The notes below the pieces were generated by a model. That model was not told the DNA's origin. It worked only from the letters and a program-made list of their open reading frames with translations, and searched no databases. This document shows positions 36,764 to 48,500 of a DNA stretch of 64,000 bases, piece after piece. The stretch's first letter is position 1. Each line of letters begins with the position of its first letter. Made by a program: the position numbers and the translations under genes. Source of the DNA: Odontesthes bonariensis (lineage: Eukaryota; Chordata; Actinopteri; Atheriniformes; Atherinopsidae); NCBI RefSeq assembly GCF_027942865.1, contig NC_134529.1:16668467-16732466 (forward strand), written 5' to 3'.

Positions 36764-38044
36764 GTAAGAGACGGCGCTCCGTTTGTGCTGCCGCATGTCA
36801 GGGTGAAAAACTTACCTGGTGAGAAAACCGTGCGGCAGTTCTCAGGTAAGGTAAGGTTGAACCGATTCTTCTGTTCGTGTTGCACCAGGCCCTGAACACA
36901 CCCCACGTCACCAGGGAGAGACCTCCTCTGGTGGCCCTCCCCATGCAGAAGAGGAGCCCCATGGCTGTCTACCCAGCCAGCAACTCTGTCTTGGTGAGGG
37001 GTGCTTTAGCTTTGGTGCCTAATTTTTCAGATTGGCAACAGAAATGTACAAACTAGGTCATCGTCGCAGCAGATATTTTCCTTTTAGTTGCAGAAACTTC
37101 AATAGATCTGTTCCACTTATATGTCCCAGAAAGCCACGAAAGGGCCAGCATTAATAATACCGGCTCCAGCTGACATTTGATTTGTTTTTGGTGTTTTTTT
37201 TCATTTTCATTAGAGTTTTTAAGAAGCTTTTGCAATACATCATGTCTTGACCCGTTTCCCCTGAGAGCGCATCTTCATCTCACTGACCTTCCCTCAGTTA
37301 TTTTCGGGTCAACCTTTTGACAGTTTCCACTAATTTGGCATGTTGTAGAAAGTTTCCTCATATACTTTTATGCGCTTGTGGCCCAAATACGGCAGTCTCG
37401 CCCGCTCTTGTCTTGCAGTTTGATACGGTACCCGACACCACGAGCTTCTCCAACAGTGTGACCCTCAAGGGTTTCACCATGAAGCTAGAGGTAAATTTTC
37501 TCATCAACACATGCAAACAACCTTTTTGCTTGATTTGTAAGTAAAACGTTGTTTTTTTTTTTGGTCTCTGCAGGAAGTGCTGGAAGCCAAATGTGAGCCC
37601 GCTGATGAAGTTCCTCCGCAGGGCGAACTGGGCGTCCTCCGCATGAATTCTTTGAGACGTAGCGTCAGCCAGATGATGGATGGCAAGTCGCTCACGGGGG
37701 ATGACGATGTGTGGGACCCAAACATTTCAGGCCATGACAGCGGGATGGTAAGAGACCCCCAAAAAACGTATGCTGAACTTGTTCAAACTGCAAGCACAGT
37801 CACACTGATGATGAACTATATGCTGAGAAAAGGTTTCACAACCTTTTCTCGTTACCTCTTTATGCCCCAACATGACAGTATATTGTCCACTCAACAAGCA
37901 AAAACGTATCCAGGCTGTAGTCTGCGTTTCACAAGCCGTTTCCCCTCCCTCTAGTTCATGGATGACGAGGAATTTGTCGACACCGTCAAAGGCTTCAGCA
38001 CCGTGAGGAAGGAGCACACAATGTTCACGGACACCAACCTGTGA
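36560..38044 (+). CDS. ush2a: usherin (USH2A) C-terminal fragment: TM segment, cytoplasmic tail, PDZ ligand
   Basis: Usherin is a very large single-pass protein of hair-cell ankle links and the photoreceptor periciliary membrane; its tail binds PDZ proteins such as whirlin and harmonin. Five exons are visible: 36560(?)-36763, 36889-36993, 37419-37490, 37574-37747, 37955-38044. All introns are phase 0 with good GT-AG sites. They encode a Gly-rich linker, ELWFIVVMAGIALLLLAVVL (transmembrane), TRERPPLVALPMQKRSPM, LRRSVSQMMDG, and a C-terminus HTMFTDTNL, a class I PDZ ligand (human ends TDTHL). The fibronectin and laminin repeats, over 95% of the protein, are absent between here and the ERR gene 5 kb upstream. 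The start is undetermined: ATG 36554 would give about 216 aa. It is either an expressed mini-gene or a decaying duplicate; the intact frame favours expression. Confidence 0.8.
36889..36993 (+). CDS. ush2a: usherin-tail exon B (juxtamembrane)
   Basis: Thirty-five codons, including TRERPPLVALPMQKRSPM and VYPASNSVL, the most conserved part of the usherin tail. Acceptor TGCACCAG|GC, donor TTG|GTGAGG. Confidence 0.85.
37419..37490 (+). CDS. ush2a: usherin-tail exon C
   Basis: Twenty-four codons, FDTVPDTTSFSNSVTLKGFT to KLE. Acceptor CTTGCAG|TT, donor GAG|GTAAAT. Confidence 0.8.
37574..37747 (+). CDS. ush2a: usherin-tail exon D
   Basis: Fifty-eight codons containing LRRSVSQMMDGKSL and VWDPNISGHDSGM, conserved blocks of the usherin cytoplasmic tail. 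Acceptor CTCTGCAG|GA, donor ATG|GTAAGA. Confidence 0.85.
37955..38044 (+). CDS. ush2a: usherin-tail exon E (C-terminus with PDZ ligand)
   Basis: Twenty-nine codons, FMDDEEFVDTVKGFSTV to TMFTDTNL, and TGA. Acceptor CCCTCTAG|TT. Thr at -2 and Leu at 0 satisfy a class I PDZ ligand. Confidence 0.88.
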   Translation, partial: FMDDEEFVDTVKGFSTVRKEHTMFTDTNL

Positions 38045-38885
38045 CCCTGCGGGACACCCTGGATGTTTGACACTCTGAAAGTTCTGGCCTGCCGCGGCTG
38101 AGGGGGAGAGGAAACATGGAGGAGCCCAGCACGATTCACGAATAACTGGGACAACGAGAGGGAAGAGAAAAATGTGACGTATCTGACATTTAAACAAAGC
38201 TTGATGAGCAGGCGGATGCAGCTGCTTTTTTTCCTTTCTTTAAGTGTCTAAACGGGCACGGCTGAGTCAAACATCAAACCTTTCCCGTCCGGTATTTTAG
38301 AGTCTCTTCTACTTTTTTCTAACCAATCTTCTCTGGAAAATGTATCCCATCATTATTTAAATGTGTTTGGATGATCTTTGGCGATGGAAATCAGAAACTC
38401 GTGTGAGCTTGCACTTGTCTGGTGAACACACGAAGGCGTACGTCAGCGTGGCAAACGCAGCTTGCAAGTGCCATTAGGTTCATCTGCGGTAGCCGAGAAA
38501 CCCCACCCCCCCTTTTTTTTTTGTCATACTGAATAGAAAAGATTACATTTGTTACGGGATAAGGATTATCATAGGTTGAGAAAGAGCCAATTGATGTCAT
38601 TCTGATTGGTCGGTCAAACTAAGCCACAATGTAACTAAATCGTTTGAAAAGGAACCTCAAACGAAGCTAAAACTCTGCTTCTTTCTAACTGATGAAAGCA
38701 AAGATCTGATAAAACTATAAAAACAACACGCATCTTTACATATCTTTTTTTTTCTCATTATTTTTATTTGAAATGAGTTGCAATGCAATGTGGCCACAAG
38801 AACACTTGTACCAGTACAGTCAGGAATATTGTAACAAAAACAAACATTTACAGAATAATTTAATAAAACCGCAGTACCACATGAG
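38045..38885 (+). other. 3'UTR of the usherin-tail gene
   Basis: About 0.84 kb from the stop to a canonical polyadenylation signal. No other reading frame of interest. Confidence 0.45.
38862..38867 (+). terminator. AATAAA polyadenylation signal, usherin-tail gene
   Basis: Hexamer on the plus strand, 86 bp from the opposing fez2 signal. Confidence 0.45.
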
Positions 38886-38952
38886 ACCACATGAGACAGT
38901 AAACATGAAACCCCCACACTGGGGAATTCTATTGCATTAAGAACAAAATGAG

Positions 38953-38958
38953 TTTATT
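38953..38958 (-). terminator. AATAAA polyadenylation signal, fez2
   Basis: TTTATT on the plus strand reads AATAAA on the minus strand, 2.4 kb after the fez2 stop. Another candidate lies at 39822-39827. Confidence 0.4.
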
Positions 38959-41333
38959 AAAATGTACAAATATTTTCAGGCATTTACAAAGGCAGCCTCT
39001 TTTTTTCGTTGTTGTTGTTGTTGTGCGCTTATAAATATAATTCTCTAACCCGGAGACACACAGATATGTTTGCTGAGCGAGATCTGCCATTTCATTCTAT
39101 AACCATCAGAGCCGATGGTGTTTCTTTTTATCATAAACTGAGGCTTTCTGATACCTTTTAACAGGTAAAATCTTAAATCCGCTTCCGTGCACTTGTGTCC
39201 CTTTAGTGTAATATTAACATGTAGAAATGAAAACTAAATCAGTAATCATTAGAGATGCGTTTGCAGCGGTATAGTGCATGCAGCACATGCCGGGTTGTAA
39301 ATGTTTTCAAAGCTGTCGATGATGATATGATATGATATGGAACTAGGAGCTTGTTTTCCCTTGAAAGCCCTCTTACATCTCAGCAACGCTAAGTGCAATC
39401 TTGCCCCGACATTCATGGCAGCCCTTTCCCTCCTCGTTCCCTGACACCACAATCACCACCGCGTCGTATAATCTGTACTTAAAATGCCTCCGTTAATCAA
39501 GTGGCTACCATGCTTGACAAAAAAATAAAAATAAAATGAAAGGTTAAAAAGTGCAGCGAGGCCATCCGTAGCTTTGTTGGAGACAAAACAAAGAGTTGAA
39601 TATGTTGGCAACGATCACGACAAGATCTTTGAGTGCCAACGCCGATGAGAGACCTGACCGGGTGTTAGTGTAGCGACCTGCTGATGAGCACGCTGTAAAG
39701 GGGCACTCCAGTGATTTACCATGTACTAAAATAATACAATTCTAACCTCAGCGGATGGACACAAAATTTCTGTCCAAATTGGTACAGTTTCGGAAAAAAA
39801 ACCTATTTAATCCATAATTTCTTTATTGCTGGTGTATATTTTTAAGTAAATCATATGGACCCCTCTGTGGGGAGGCCTGCCTCCCACTATGAAAACACGC
39901 TGATATATCCCCAACTCCCTTTCTAGTTTGGATCCTGTATTTACCATAAACCAATGCAGGCTTTTCCTTCTACATTTCTTAAGTCCAGAGGGAAGAAATG
40001 GCATCACATCAACATCCTTATGGTCAATTCATCAACTGAGACAAAAGTCCTTCTGAACCAAAGTTCTATTGGCTGATTAGTTGTCCCTTAAAAATCAATG
40101 AAATGCCCCTTAAGGTGGTTTAAAGTGTCGCGGGCCTTGTAACCGATGTGGGAAACGCGTCAACTCTTCACGCTGACATCGGGCATGTACGAGTACTACG
40201 ATGTATTGTATGGCACACCTTCCACATGAGCCTCTACTATGCGAGACGAGAGGAAAAGGCTACTGTAAGCTAACGCCCACAACTGAAGGTCAAGTACATA
40301 ATAAACAAACCAGACGGAAACTTAACGACACTGTCTAGCCAACAATACAATCAAATGAATTTCTATTAATGCCTAAAGGAAACGTGAGGTATCTGCAGAC
40401 TCTTAATGTGGAAGTCATGAAGTTTTCAGAGGGCGGGGTCACTATTCCAGGGCTCAGAGGTCAATGGACAGCATTTACAAAATGATTACAAAGTCCCTAA
40501 TTTCTTTAACCCCCCCAATTCAAAAATATACTTTACACGTTTGTCCTTCCAGCCATCACTTTTCTGAAGTCATATCGCTTTTGTCCCTTCTTGTAAAATA
40601 GTAAAAAGTTGTGCAATTTCTCTCAGTCGTATACAAAATATGTCCTCTTATAACATTCAGCTCACAGCGGTTACCCAAAGCCAACATGCAGCGATAGAAG
40701 CCGACGACTTTGGAGGTTTCAATGAACGGGTTTCCTCTTTGATCCTTAGCAAGCAAAAGTTTGCAAACTTAAAATGTCATGTGCAATCGAATAAGGTTCG
40801 CCACTTACGACGATACCAAGGAGTCGCCCGGCACTTTGAGACTCACAGATTCTGCCAGGCTTTTGTTTTCCCTGTCGACGACACAGAAACAAAAGAGACA
40901 AAGTGGACTGCATGTCCCTCACTGAGACCAGCTGATGATGATTGGGGGGGGGGGGGGACCCACCTTCTTGTTGCCCTGACGCTTCACTGTTCAGGTGTCC
41001 GGACTAACACTGATTTCTAGCATCCACAGACAAGTCATCATGCAGTCAGAATAAACAGGGATGCACTCAAGAATTAAAAAAAAAATAAGATTCCAAATAC
41101 ACTACACAGACCAAGTCATGTCTAGAGTTAAAAACTTAAGAACAAAAGTGGAGGAGTACAAAATAGCATGAGAGAGAGGGGGGGGGGGTCTCTGATGTCA
41201 CAAATTGAGGAGAAAAAGAAGGAAGGTTTGGATTTCGATTCCCCATGTCTGGGTTTTTCTTCTCCAAATTTCCAGAACCCTCCTCTGCTGGTCCGTCGGA
41301 TGGCTCCGGAAACGCCAGTCTCGCCTTTCGACT
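38959..41333 (-). other. fez2 3'UTR
   Basis: About 2.4 kb from the fez2 stop to the polyadenylation signal, mostly unique AT-rich sequence with G-runs near 40945 and 41178. The stretch around 39700-39830 resembles a dispersed teleost repeat I have seen near 3' ends, but I cannot classify it. Confidence 0.45.
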
Positions 41334-41350
41334 TTACGTGGGACAGAGGA
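41334..41350 (-). CDS. fez2: fez2 exon 10 (last five codons)
   Basis: Acceptor CTTTGCAG|TC. With the G left by exon 9 it reads VLCPT and TAA, the invariant C-terminus of FEZ proteins. The exon was found by looking for that ending; phase and sequence both fit. Confidence 0.85.
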
Positions 41351-42834
41351 CTGCAAAGACAAGGACACAGCAGCTGGAGATAAATGTCGCCTCGGTGCTC
41401 ATGGGGAAGGGGAGCTGGGAATTATGGGAGAGCGACTACCACAGGGATAAAAGAGCGGTGAGAGAGGAGGAAACGCCGGTCACAGGCGAGAAGCGAACAC
41501 GTGAGCGGCGGTTACTACAAGCTGGCAGTACAGGCAGATCACACGCAGGAGTGCGTTTGGGTTGTTTCGGGAGGGGTGCAGCGCAGCAACAAGCACTACA
41601 CAGCACAGGAAGCCACTACAGCAAGAGCGAGTGAAGGAGGGGCCGCTCGTTCTGGTTAAAGATGATGTGATGCAGACAGAGAGGAAGAGGAAGGGCATTT
41701 GACTCAAGAGCTGAAGGTGAATGACCTGCGTTAGCCTCACAAACCTCGGGTTCCACCGCTCTCATACCAGAGCTACCAAAAAGGACAGCGCAGCACGGGT
41801 GAAAGACAAGGAAGGGAGATGTCAACAGTGACACGAAATATTTCATCAAATCAATGATTTTTTTTTCACCAAAACAAAGAATCCTATCTAGTAACTCATT
41901 CATTTTCTTGGAAATAAATGTTTGGCTCCGTCTTGTATGAATTAGGGTCTAGCCAATCGGCCATAACATAATGACCGATCACCCAACATTGAGTATGTCC
42001 TCGGCATGCCGCCCAAAGAGCGCTTTGCTGAGTCTGGAAACTTCACATCGTTCCTCGAGTTCGTTGAGCTCCTCCCAAGCAGTTTTTGCAGGGTCCACTG
42101 TTGACCTGCTGGGGGTACCCGTGTAAACCCGGGTTTACATTGCATTGTAATAAGATGAGAAGTGGAACTCAATTTCCTGGTCAATGCTTGTAGTTTTATG
42201 GCTGATCTGTTTATAGAAATCCTCGTTTGTGTCTCTGTGCTTCCCAACTGGCTGCCGTCCCCAGAGTCTGGTTCTACTGGTGGTCTCTTCCTGTTAAATG
42301 AGAGTTCCTTTTCCCCACTGTCAAAGTGATTGAATCCCTGATATATTTGTTATATTTGTTATAGTCCCAATAGGAAAGCATCTCTATTCATTCCAAATAT
42401 GAGAAAATACAAGTAAAAATTTTTTGGACCAAATACAACTTTCTTCGTACTTTGCAGGAGCTTTAATGCCTAGACCACTGTATGACATTCAGCAACAAGA
42501 GTTTTGTAGGCGCTCAGCTGGAAATTTCAACAACTTCAGTGAGAAAAGAGAAATCGGCAAAGCCTCGGATCGTAAACAGGATTGAAGAAACGTAGCTCAG
42601 ACGTTGACTGAAAAGCGGAGCGTTTACCTTTGAGGATGTAGTCGGTTAGGAGGGCGGGCACCTTCTCACTGTCGTCCCTCATGGCGTGCATGACTGCCGG
42701 GGGAGAGAGAAGCTCGTTACATTTTGCGAATATAGTGCAAATACTGACAACTAACCAGCTGAGCAGATTATCATGTCTGATTCTGTCAGTATGTCTCGGT
42801 GAAAGCTTGTTTGTGTGCTCTTGTGGTGTTGCTG

Positions 42835-42869
<35 letters not shown>

Positions 42870-45524
42870 GAAAGAAAGAAAGTAATAAACTCACTTTTTG
42901 TGAGGATCTGGAGGTCTTCAACAGGAGGGGAGCCTGCTTTCTTTTCATAAGGGATTACCGTGGTGAGATACTGAAAAGAAAAGACATACAATTCGACTGA
43001 AAACTATGCACTATTACTCATTTAACTTTGCATTTAAAAGGTCTTGGAAGAAAATAAAAATAGTGTCGGAATAATGGCAAAGGTCTAAAAATGCTATCGT
43101 CATTGAGAGGAGGTCTGAAACCGCTGCTCAGTGTAAACGCCTCCTGGCAAAGTTAGACAGCAGCAATTGTGCTTGAAATAAACGGAAGATTAAGATGATG
43201 AAACAGTACAAGCTGCAAAATAAATAAGAAAGAAAGAAAGAAAAGAGTTACTGAAGACGAGGAGAAAAAAAAAGGAGAAAAAGTGATGCCACAATAACAG
43301 CAAGTCAAACTGAACAAATGACACCAACAGAGAGTGGTGGTAGCAGTGCTGAAGGAAACAAACATGCCAGTGACAAGTAGGAAATAAATAAAAATAATAA
43401 AATAAAAAATAAAAAAAAGAACGGGTGCACGGAAATGTGTCTGCAGTGGAAAGAAAGAGCAGGGGCACCTGTTTGTCCCCTCCTGTGTTGCCAAAAGTCT
43501 GACGGAGGCCATTTTGAATGACACTGGAGAGTCCCTCCAGAGTGAGGAGCTACAAGGAGCGACAGGAAGGAGGGGGAAAAAAGAGATGAGGAGGTTTCTA
43601 TGTCAAGAGAAAGTGGGAAGAAGGTTTTAAGAAAAGCTTTGGTGCTAGCAAAGAAAATGATTCCGACCATCATCACCAACTATCATCTGTCAGGTCATGC
43701 ATCTCTTTCCATAAGATGAGAATGTGTGTGGCGACGTGTACTTGTGTCCATTTAAGCTGATCTTCAACGTGATCATGCAAACGGCTTATGTGTCTGTTTC
43801 TGTTCGCGTCCTCCTCCGCGTGTCGTCACGTGACTCACCGTGCCCGGGATGTGCGTGCTGGCTGTCCTCTGGCCGTTGGGCCCCGTCGTAGTCGTGCTTC
43901 TGATTTTCTTCTTCTTCCGCAGCAGGTCGCGGTGCTCCTTCTGTCTGTTCTGCACGTCGATCAGCAGCGAGATGAAGCTGTTCTTAACCTGCACACACAC
44001 ACGGAGCTTCGGGTTGGTCTCTGTAGCTCTTTCATTGTGTTCCTTGTGCACGAAACCCTCGAAGAGGAATCCATTTTTAGATTCTGTCAAAACTACTCTG
44101 GTGGAGTCGTGACACTGAGGCAAATGAAAATGTGAACATAAAGCTGCTGGCAATTCGCTGACCTCTCACCGCCTTTCAGAACGCTGTGAGCGCTGCTGTC
44201 TGTTCTCGCCACATCACGAGCCGTTTTTTTTTTTTTTTTTTTTTTTTAAAGCTTTCTGAACATTTACCCGTCGAGATACAGCTGATTTTTCTAACCGATA
44301 GGATTTTAAACCCAAATGTGACCAAGTCAAAGTACCTCCTTTTCATAGTCCAGTTCATCTCGCAGTGCCAGGACCTGGATCAGCTCTTCACTGTAGCGGC
44401 GAATGGCTGCCTCCACTTCCTCCAGAGTCTCAGTCAGCTCCGACACAGACAGCTGACGCAGTCCTGCAGACAATATGTCAACAAGTCAAGTAAACATTCA
44501 TGGGCTGCTGGTTAACAATCTGAATTCTACAGCCCTCAGTTTTCAAGCCAAATGTATTTTGTTGATTACATAACATTTAGTGTAACACACACACTGTCTG
44601 TCCCTATTTGTTACATGTTACATAAGTATGTTATCATGCGCGAGTGTGCGGTTCCATTGTGTCGTGGACAGCGTGCCCCGTTACAATTCATTCCAGGGTT
44701 GTGAAAAATAGCGACTCGCATCGCATGGGAGGATTAGGAGTAGTACTCACGTTCCTCGTAGCTGGTGTTGGAGCCGGAGCGTTTCAAAGCATGTAGGTCC
44801 TGAGAGAGCATAGACAGGTCGGACTGGGAGGGACTCTGGTCATCGTCCGGGTCTGGAGACTCCTGCATCATCTCTTCTATCTCCTCTATCACCTGAGCAA
44901 CACCGCAGTAAATAAGCATGCAGAAAAACATGTTTGCAGCGTCATACTGCAGACATTTACGTCCTGAAATAATCCACTGACTGCTGGCGAGGTACATGCC
45001 AGGGTTAATGTATGCATGTATGTGTGGTGAGGTGCTAATTCTGATCAACTAACACTTTACACTCGTATTACGTTTAAAGTGCTTGAGAGGTTCCAACAGC
45101 AGCTGCCAAGACGCTACGCCGCCGAGTTCGAGCACGTGTGTGAGTGGATCACCTGCTCCGCTGTGAAAAGCGGCTCCTCGTTGATGCACGGAACGATGAT
45201 CGAGTGCATGTCCAACTGTTCCCTCAGCTCGTCGTCGTCGTCCGAAAGATCCAAGGACTGGTTATCCAACTTGTGTCCCGCAGCGAGGGAGGAAAGGGCA
45301 GAGATTCAGAGAAAAACAGGAGGTGAAGCAGACAGAGAGCAGAGGTTCAAAGAAAAAAAAATGTTAAAAAAAACAACATATACACACACACAAAACATTT
45401 TGAAACAGACTGAGATCAAGTATCTGAAGTTTTGTTCATTTTTGAAGTGTTGAGAACATTTCAACATACTCTCTCTTTACAGCTGCTCCTTCCCTCTCAA
45501 TACACACATGCACGCACACAGACG

Positions 45525-45576
<52 letters not shown>

Positions 45577-48500
45577 GAATGAATGCATAATATTTCACAG
45601 GAGGAAAGCTTGTTGGATCACAGTTACAAACTGAATCTGGTAGCAACTTTTCAAAGCTGAATTACTTCCTGTGTAACACAGTCTCTTTCTGCAGAGGCCC
45701 GTTTTAAACACAGTGGTGCATTGCCATAACGATCATGGTGTTGGGCAATAAATCGATTCATCACTTAATAAGAATTTGACACTTAGGATGAATGAGTGTC
45801 TTTAACCACTGAACTGTGGGCTGGGAGTGCAAGACTCCGCACCCAGCCGCCGCTCTGGGTTTCTGTGCAACGTCTTCACAGAGGTATAGGCATTAAAACA
45901 GCAACCGACCTGTTTGTTTGGCAGAGCCGAGACCGACCGTCTTAAAAGATGGTTGAAAGTTTTTAAGTTTTTAATTCCAAAGGGCAGCACTTTGCCACGA
46001 GCAAAAGAGGACTGTGGATCCAGAAGGTCTCTGCAGTGCTCACTCTGTGTCCCGGTAACTTTCCCAATTAGGTTTATAAGGATATGCATTTACTCCCTTC
46101 ATTTACTATCTTTGAGATATGCAGGACTGTGATCTGTTCATTTCCTGCGTGAAATGTCTCCCTACATAACAGGCTGTGGGTGTGTGGTACCTCGTGCTCA
46201 GTGAGGTTGAGGGATGGCAGGTGTAGTGACCGGGTGTAGGAAGTCTTCCAGTCCACAGGCATCACGTGGCCATAGTTATTTGTCAAAGAATTCCACACCC
46301 TGGAAGAACGCAAGAAGAAGACAGAAAAAATGAAAGACTGTGAAATGAGACAGATGAGCAGCAGCCTGCAGTTATAGATAAGACAAACCCTGCTTCTCTT
46401 TTTACCATGACGCAGCATTAGCAGGCAGTTTTATGTCCTGTTCTCTGACCCCCCGTCCTCACCAGTCCGCGATGTTCCTGCAACTTCTTAATCGCACATA
46501 CTACGTGTCAAGTTTGCTGGCAGAATAGTTCTGGTGTAGAAACAGTGTTGCCATTATACCGGCAAATTGTTGAATGTTTACAACATTCTGCCGCACGGAC
46601 ACTGGCAGAGGAAACGTGGAAGCTGAACAGATGGCGGTGCAGAGTCTGTTGCTGTGAAATCCATCTCGATCTTGAAAAACATATTTGTTACAAGATTTTA
46701 AGGGTCCTGTGCAATCATTTACATTTAGTTTCTTAGCAGAAAGGTTCAAACGTCACTCTCTCCCCACGCTGTTTCCTCTCTAGGGAGACGTAACCCTTGC
46801 TGCAGCTCAAAGTTGATGTCCATTTGTAAGAACCCAATCATCTCTATTAAAAATTAGCTGGAGACTTCATTTGGGGCGGTGCGCAAATTCGCTGAAATCG
46901 AGTTACGAACTCATTTTGTGTGGTCGTGAAAGGTGTTAAGTAGGTTTTTAGCACTTTTAAACACGATGACTGAGGGTCTGATTCGAGTGAACTGCAGGCG
47001 GGTCACTTCTTGTTCTCTTGGCTCTTGGTGTGCTAGCAGCGACAGGCTGGATGCTGTGAACCCATGTGTCACAGTGGCTCTGAACTGTCATACCATCTCT
47101 TCCTCCAACACACACGCACACGCGCGCACAAACGTTTATATAACATGCATGTTTCTCCCTGAAGTCTTCACGCACTGCTTGGTGAGCTGTTGGGCCGTTC
47201 TAAATAGGGCAAAAGCTGGCAGGGAGCATTGTTTGTGCCCAAAAACATTGACCGTGTCTCAGGCACGTGTGCGCAAGCCAAAATATGCCATTAGCTTCGG
47301 TTTCAATAGGTGCGTTAAAAAAAAAAAAAAAACGGACATGTCTCAGTGAGTGCATTTATACGTTTCTGCTCCAGCACTGTACCCACTTGTCCGGTTTACT
47401 CGGTTTAACATCCATGCAGACGTGTGCAATAACACTTGACATTTCAGTTGCTTTTCCGCTCGCTCCAACTGAAGCGCACAATAGTTTTCCACCCATGTCG
47501 TCTTGTAGTTCGTCTCAGACATGGTCTTGCTCGATAACTTGTTAAGAGGCTGGGCACGTCGTGCAAAAGTGCAGTCATCCAGAAAAGACTCTCACTGAGC
47601 CCGGTGTCCCCATTTTGGCTTTGCCAGGCTGAAGTCCAATTGTTTCACTCCCTTTTTCCTCCGGTTCTCTCAATAACTTTCACTTTTCCCCTCTGTTTGA
47701 CCAACCATCTCACTGTAGATTTTCCCTACTATTAACTGAGAAATACATTCCCCACCGCACCTTTCCACACCTCCCTTGAAACAAACCCTTCTTTTTAATG
47801 TGCACATCTATGAAGAGATTCTGTGTCCACGCTACAAGGATCTTATTAGGTCTGCTCACATTTCTTCAACGCCAATGTCCAACAAACCAGCTGACCCTTG
47901 TGACATAACCTTCCTCGATATTCCTCTAATAATAGCCTCAACTTTTATGAGAGACACACACACACAAACAGTGGTTGAGTTTGACAATTAATTACTTGCC
48001 GAGAATCCAAACGATGGAAAACCCTGAAACTAAACGTTCCATCCAAAACACAAAACAGGCCAATCCCAAGTTCTTCTGGGAATGGACACTTCTGGAAATG
48101 TCTCCGACATTCCTCTTTGTCGCTTTGGACACCTTAATGATCAAACGAAGGAGTTATTTTTGGAAAATAACTGGCCTAAAAGAGAATAATGACATAACGC
48201 TTCTCTGCTATTACGCTTCATAAATCGCACACTGGACACTTCAAACTAAAAGGGCTGCATTAGCTGGGAACTCATGCTAGTTATAAATCATGGTTTATGG
48301 ATCTATAATATCTATGTCAGCTCATTTCCACCACAGCCATGTTCACACGGGTCTGTGATGTAAAAGAAAATCTAAACACAGATGGATCCGCAGTCCAGAC
48401 AAGCTTGTCACGCATCTGTGAATAATTTCTACGACAACTGTGGACCTTTATTTGGCTGCCACGTGTCTGCTTGCAGTAATATGTGCACTGCAGACAAATG

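Noticed and set aside
41940..42250. Segment resembling a dispersed teleost repeat in the last fez2 intron
   Set aside because: The resemblance is from memory and no transposase, tail or clear terminal repeats could be demonstrated, so it is not listed as a mobile element.
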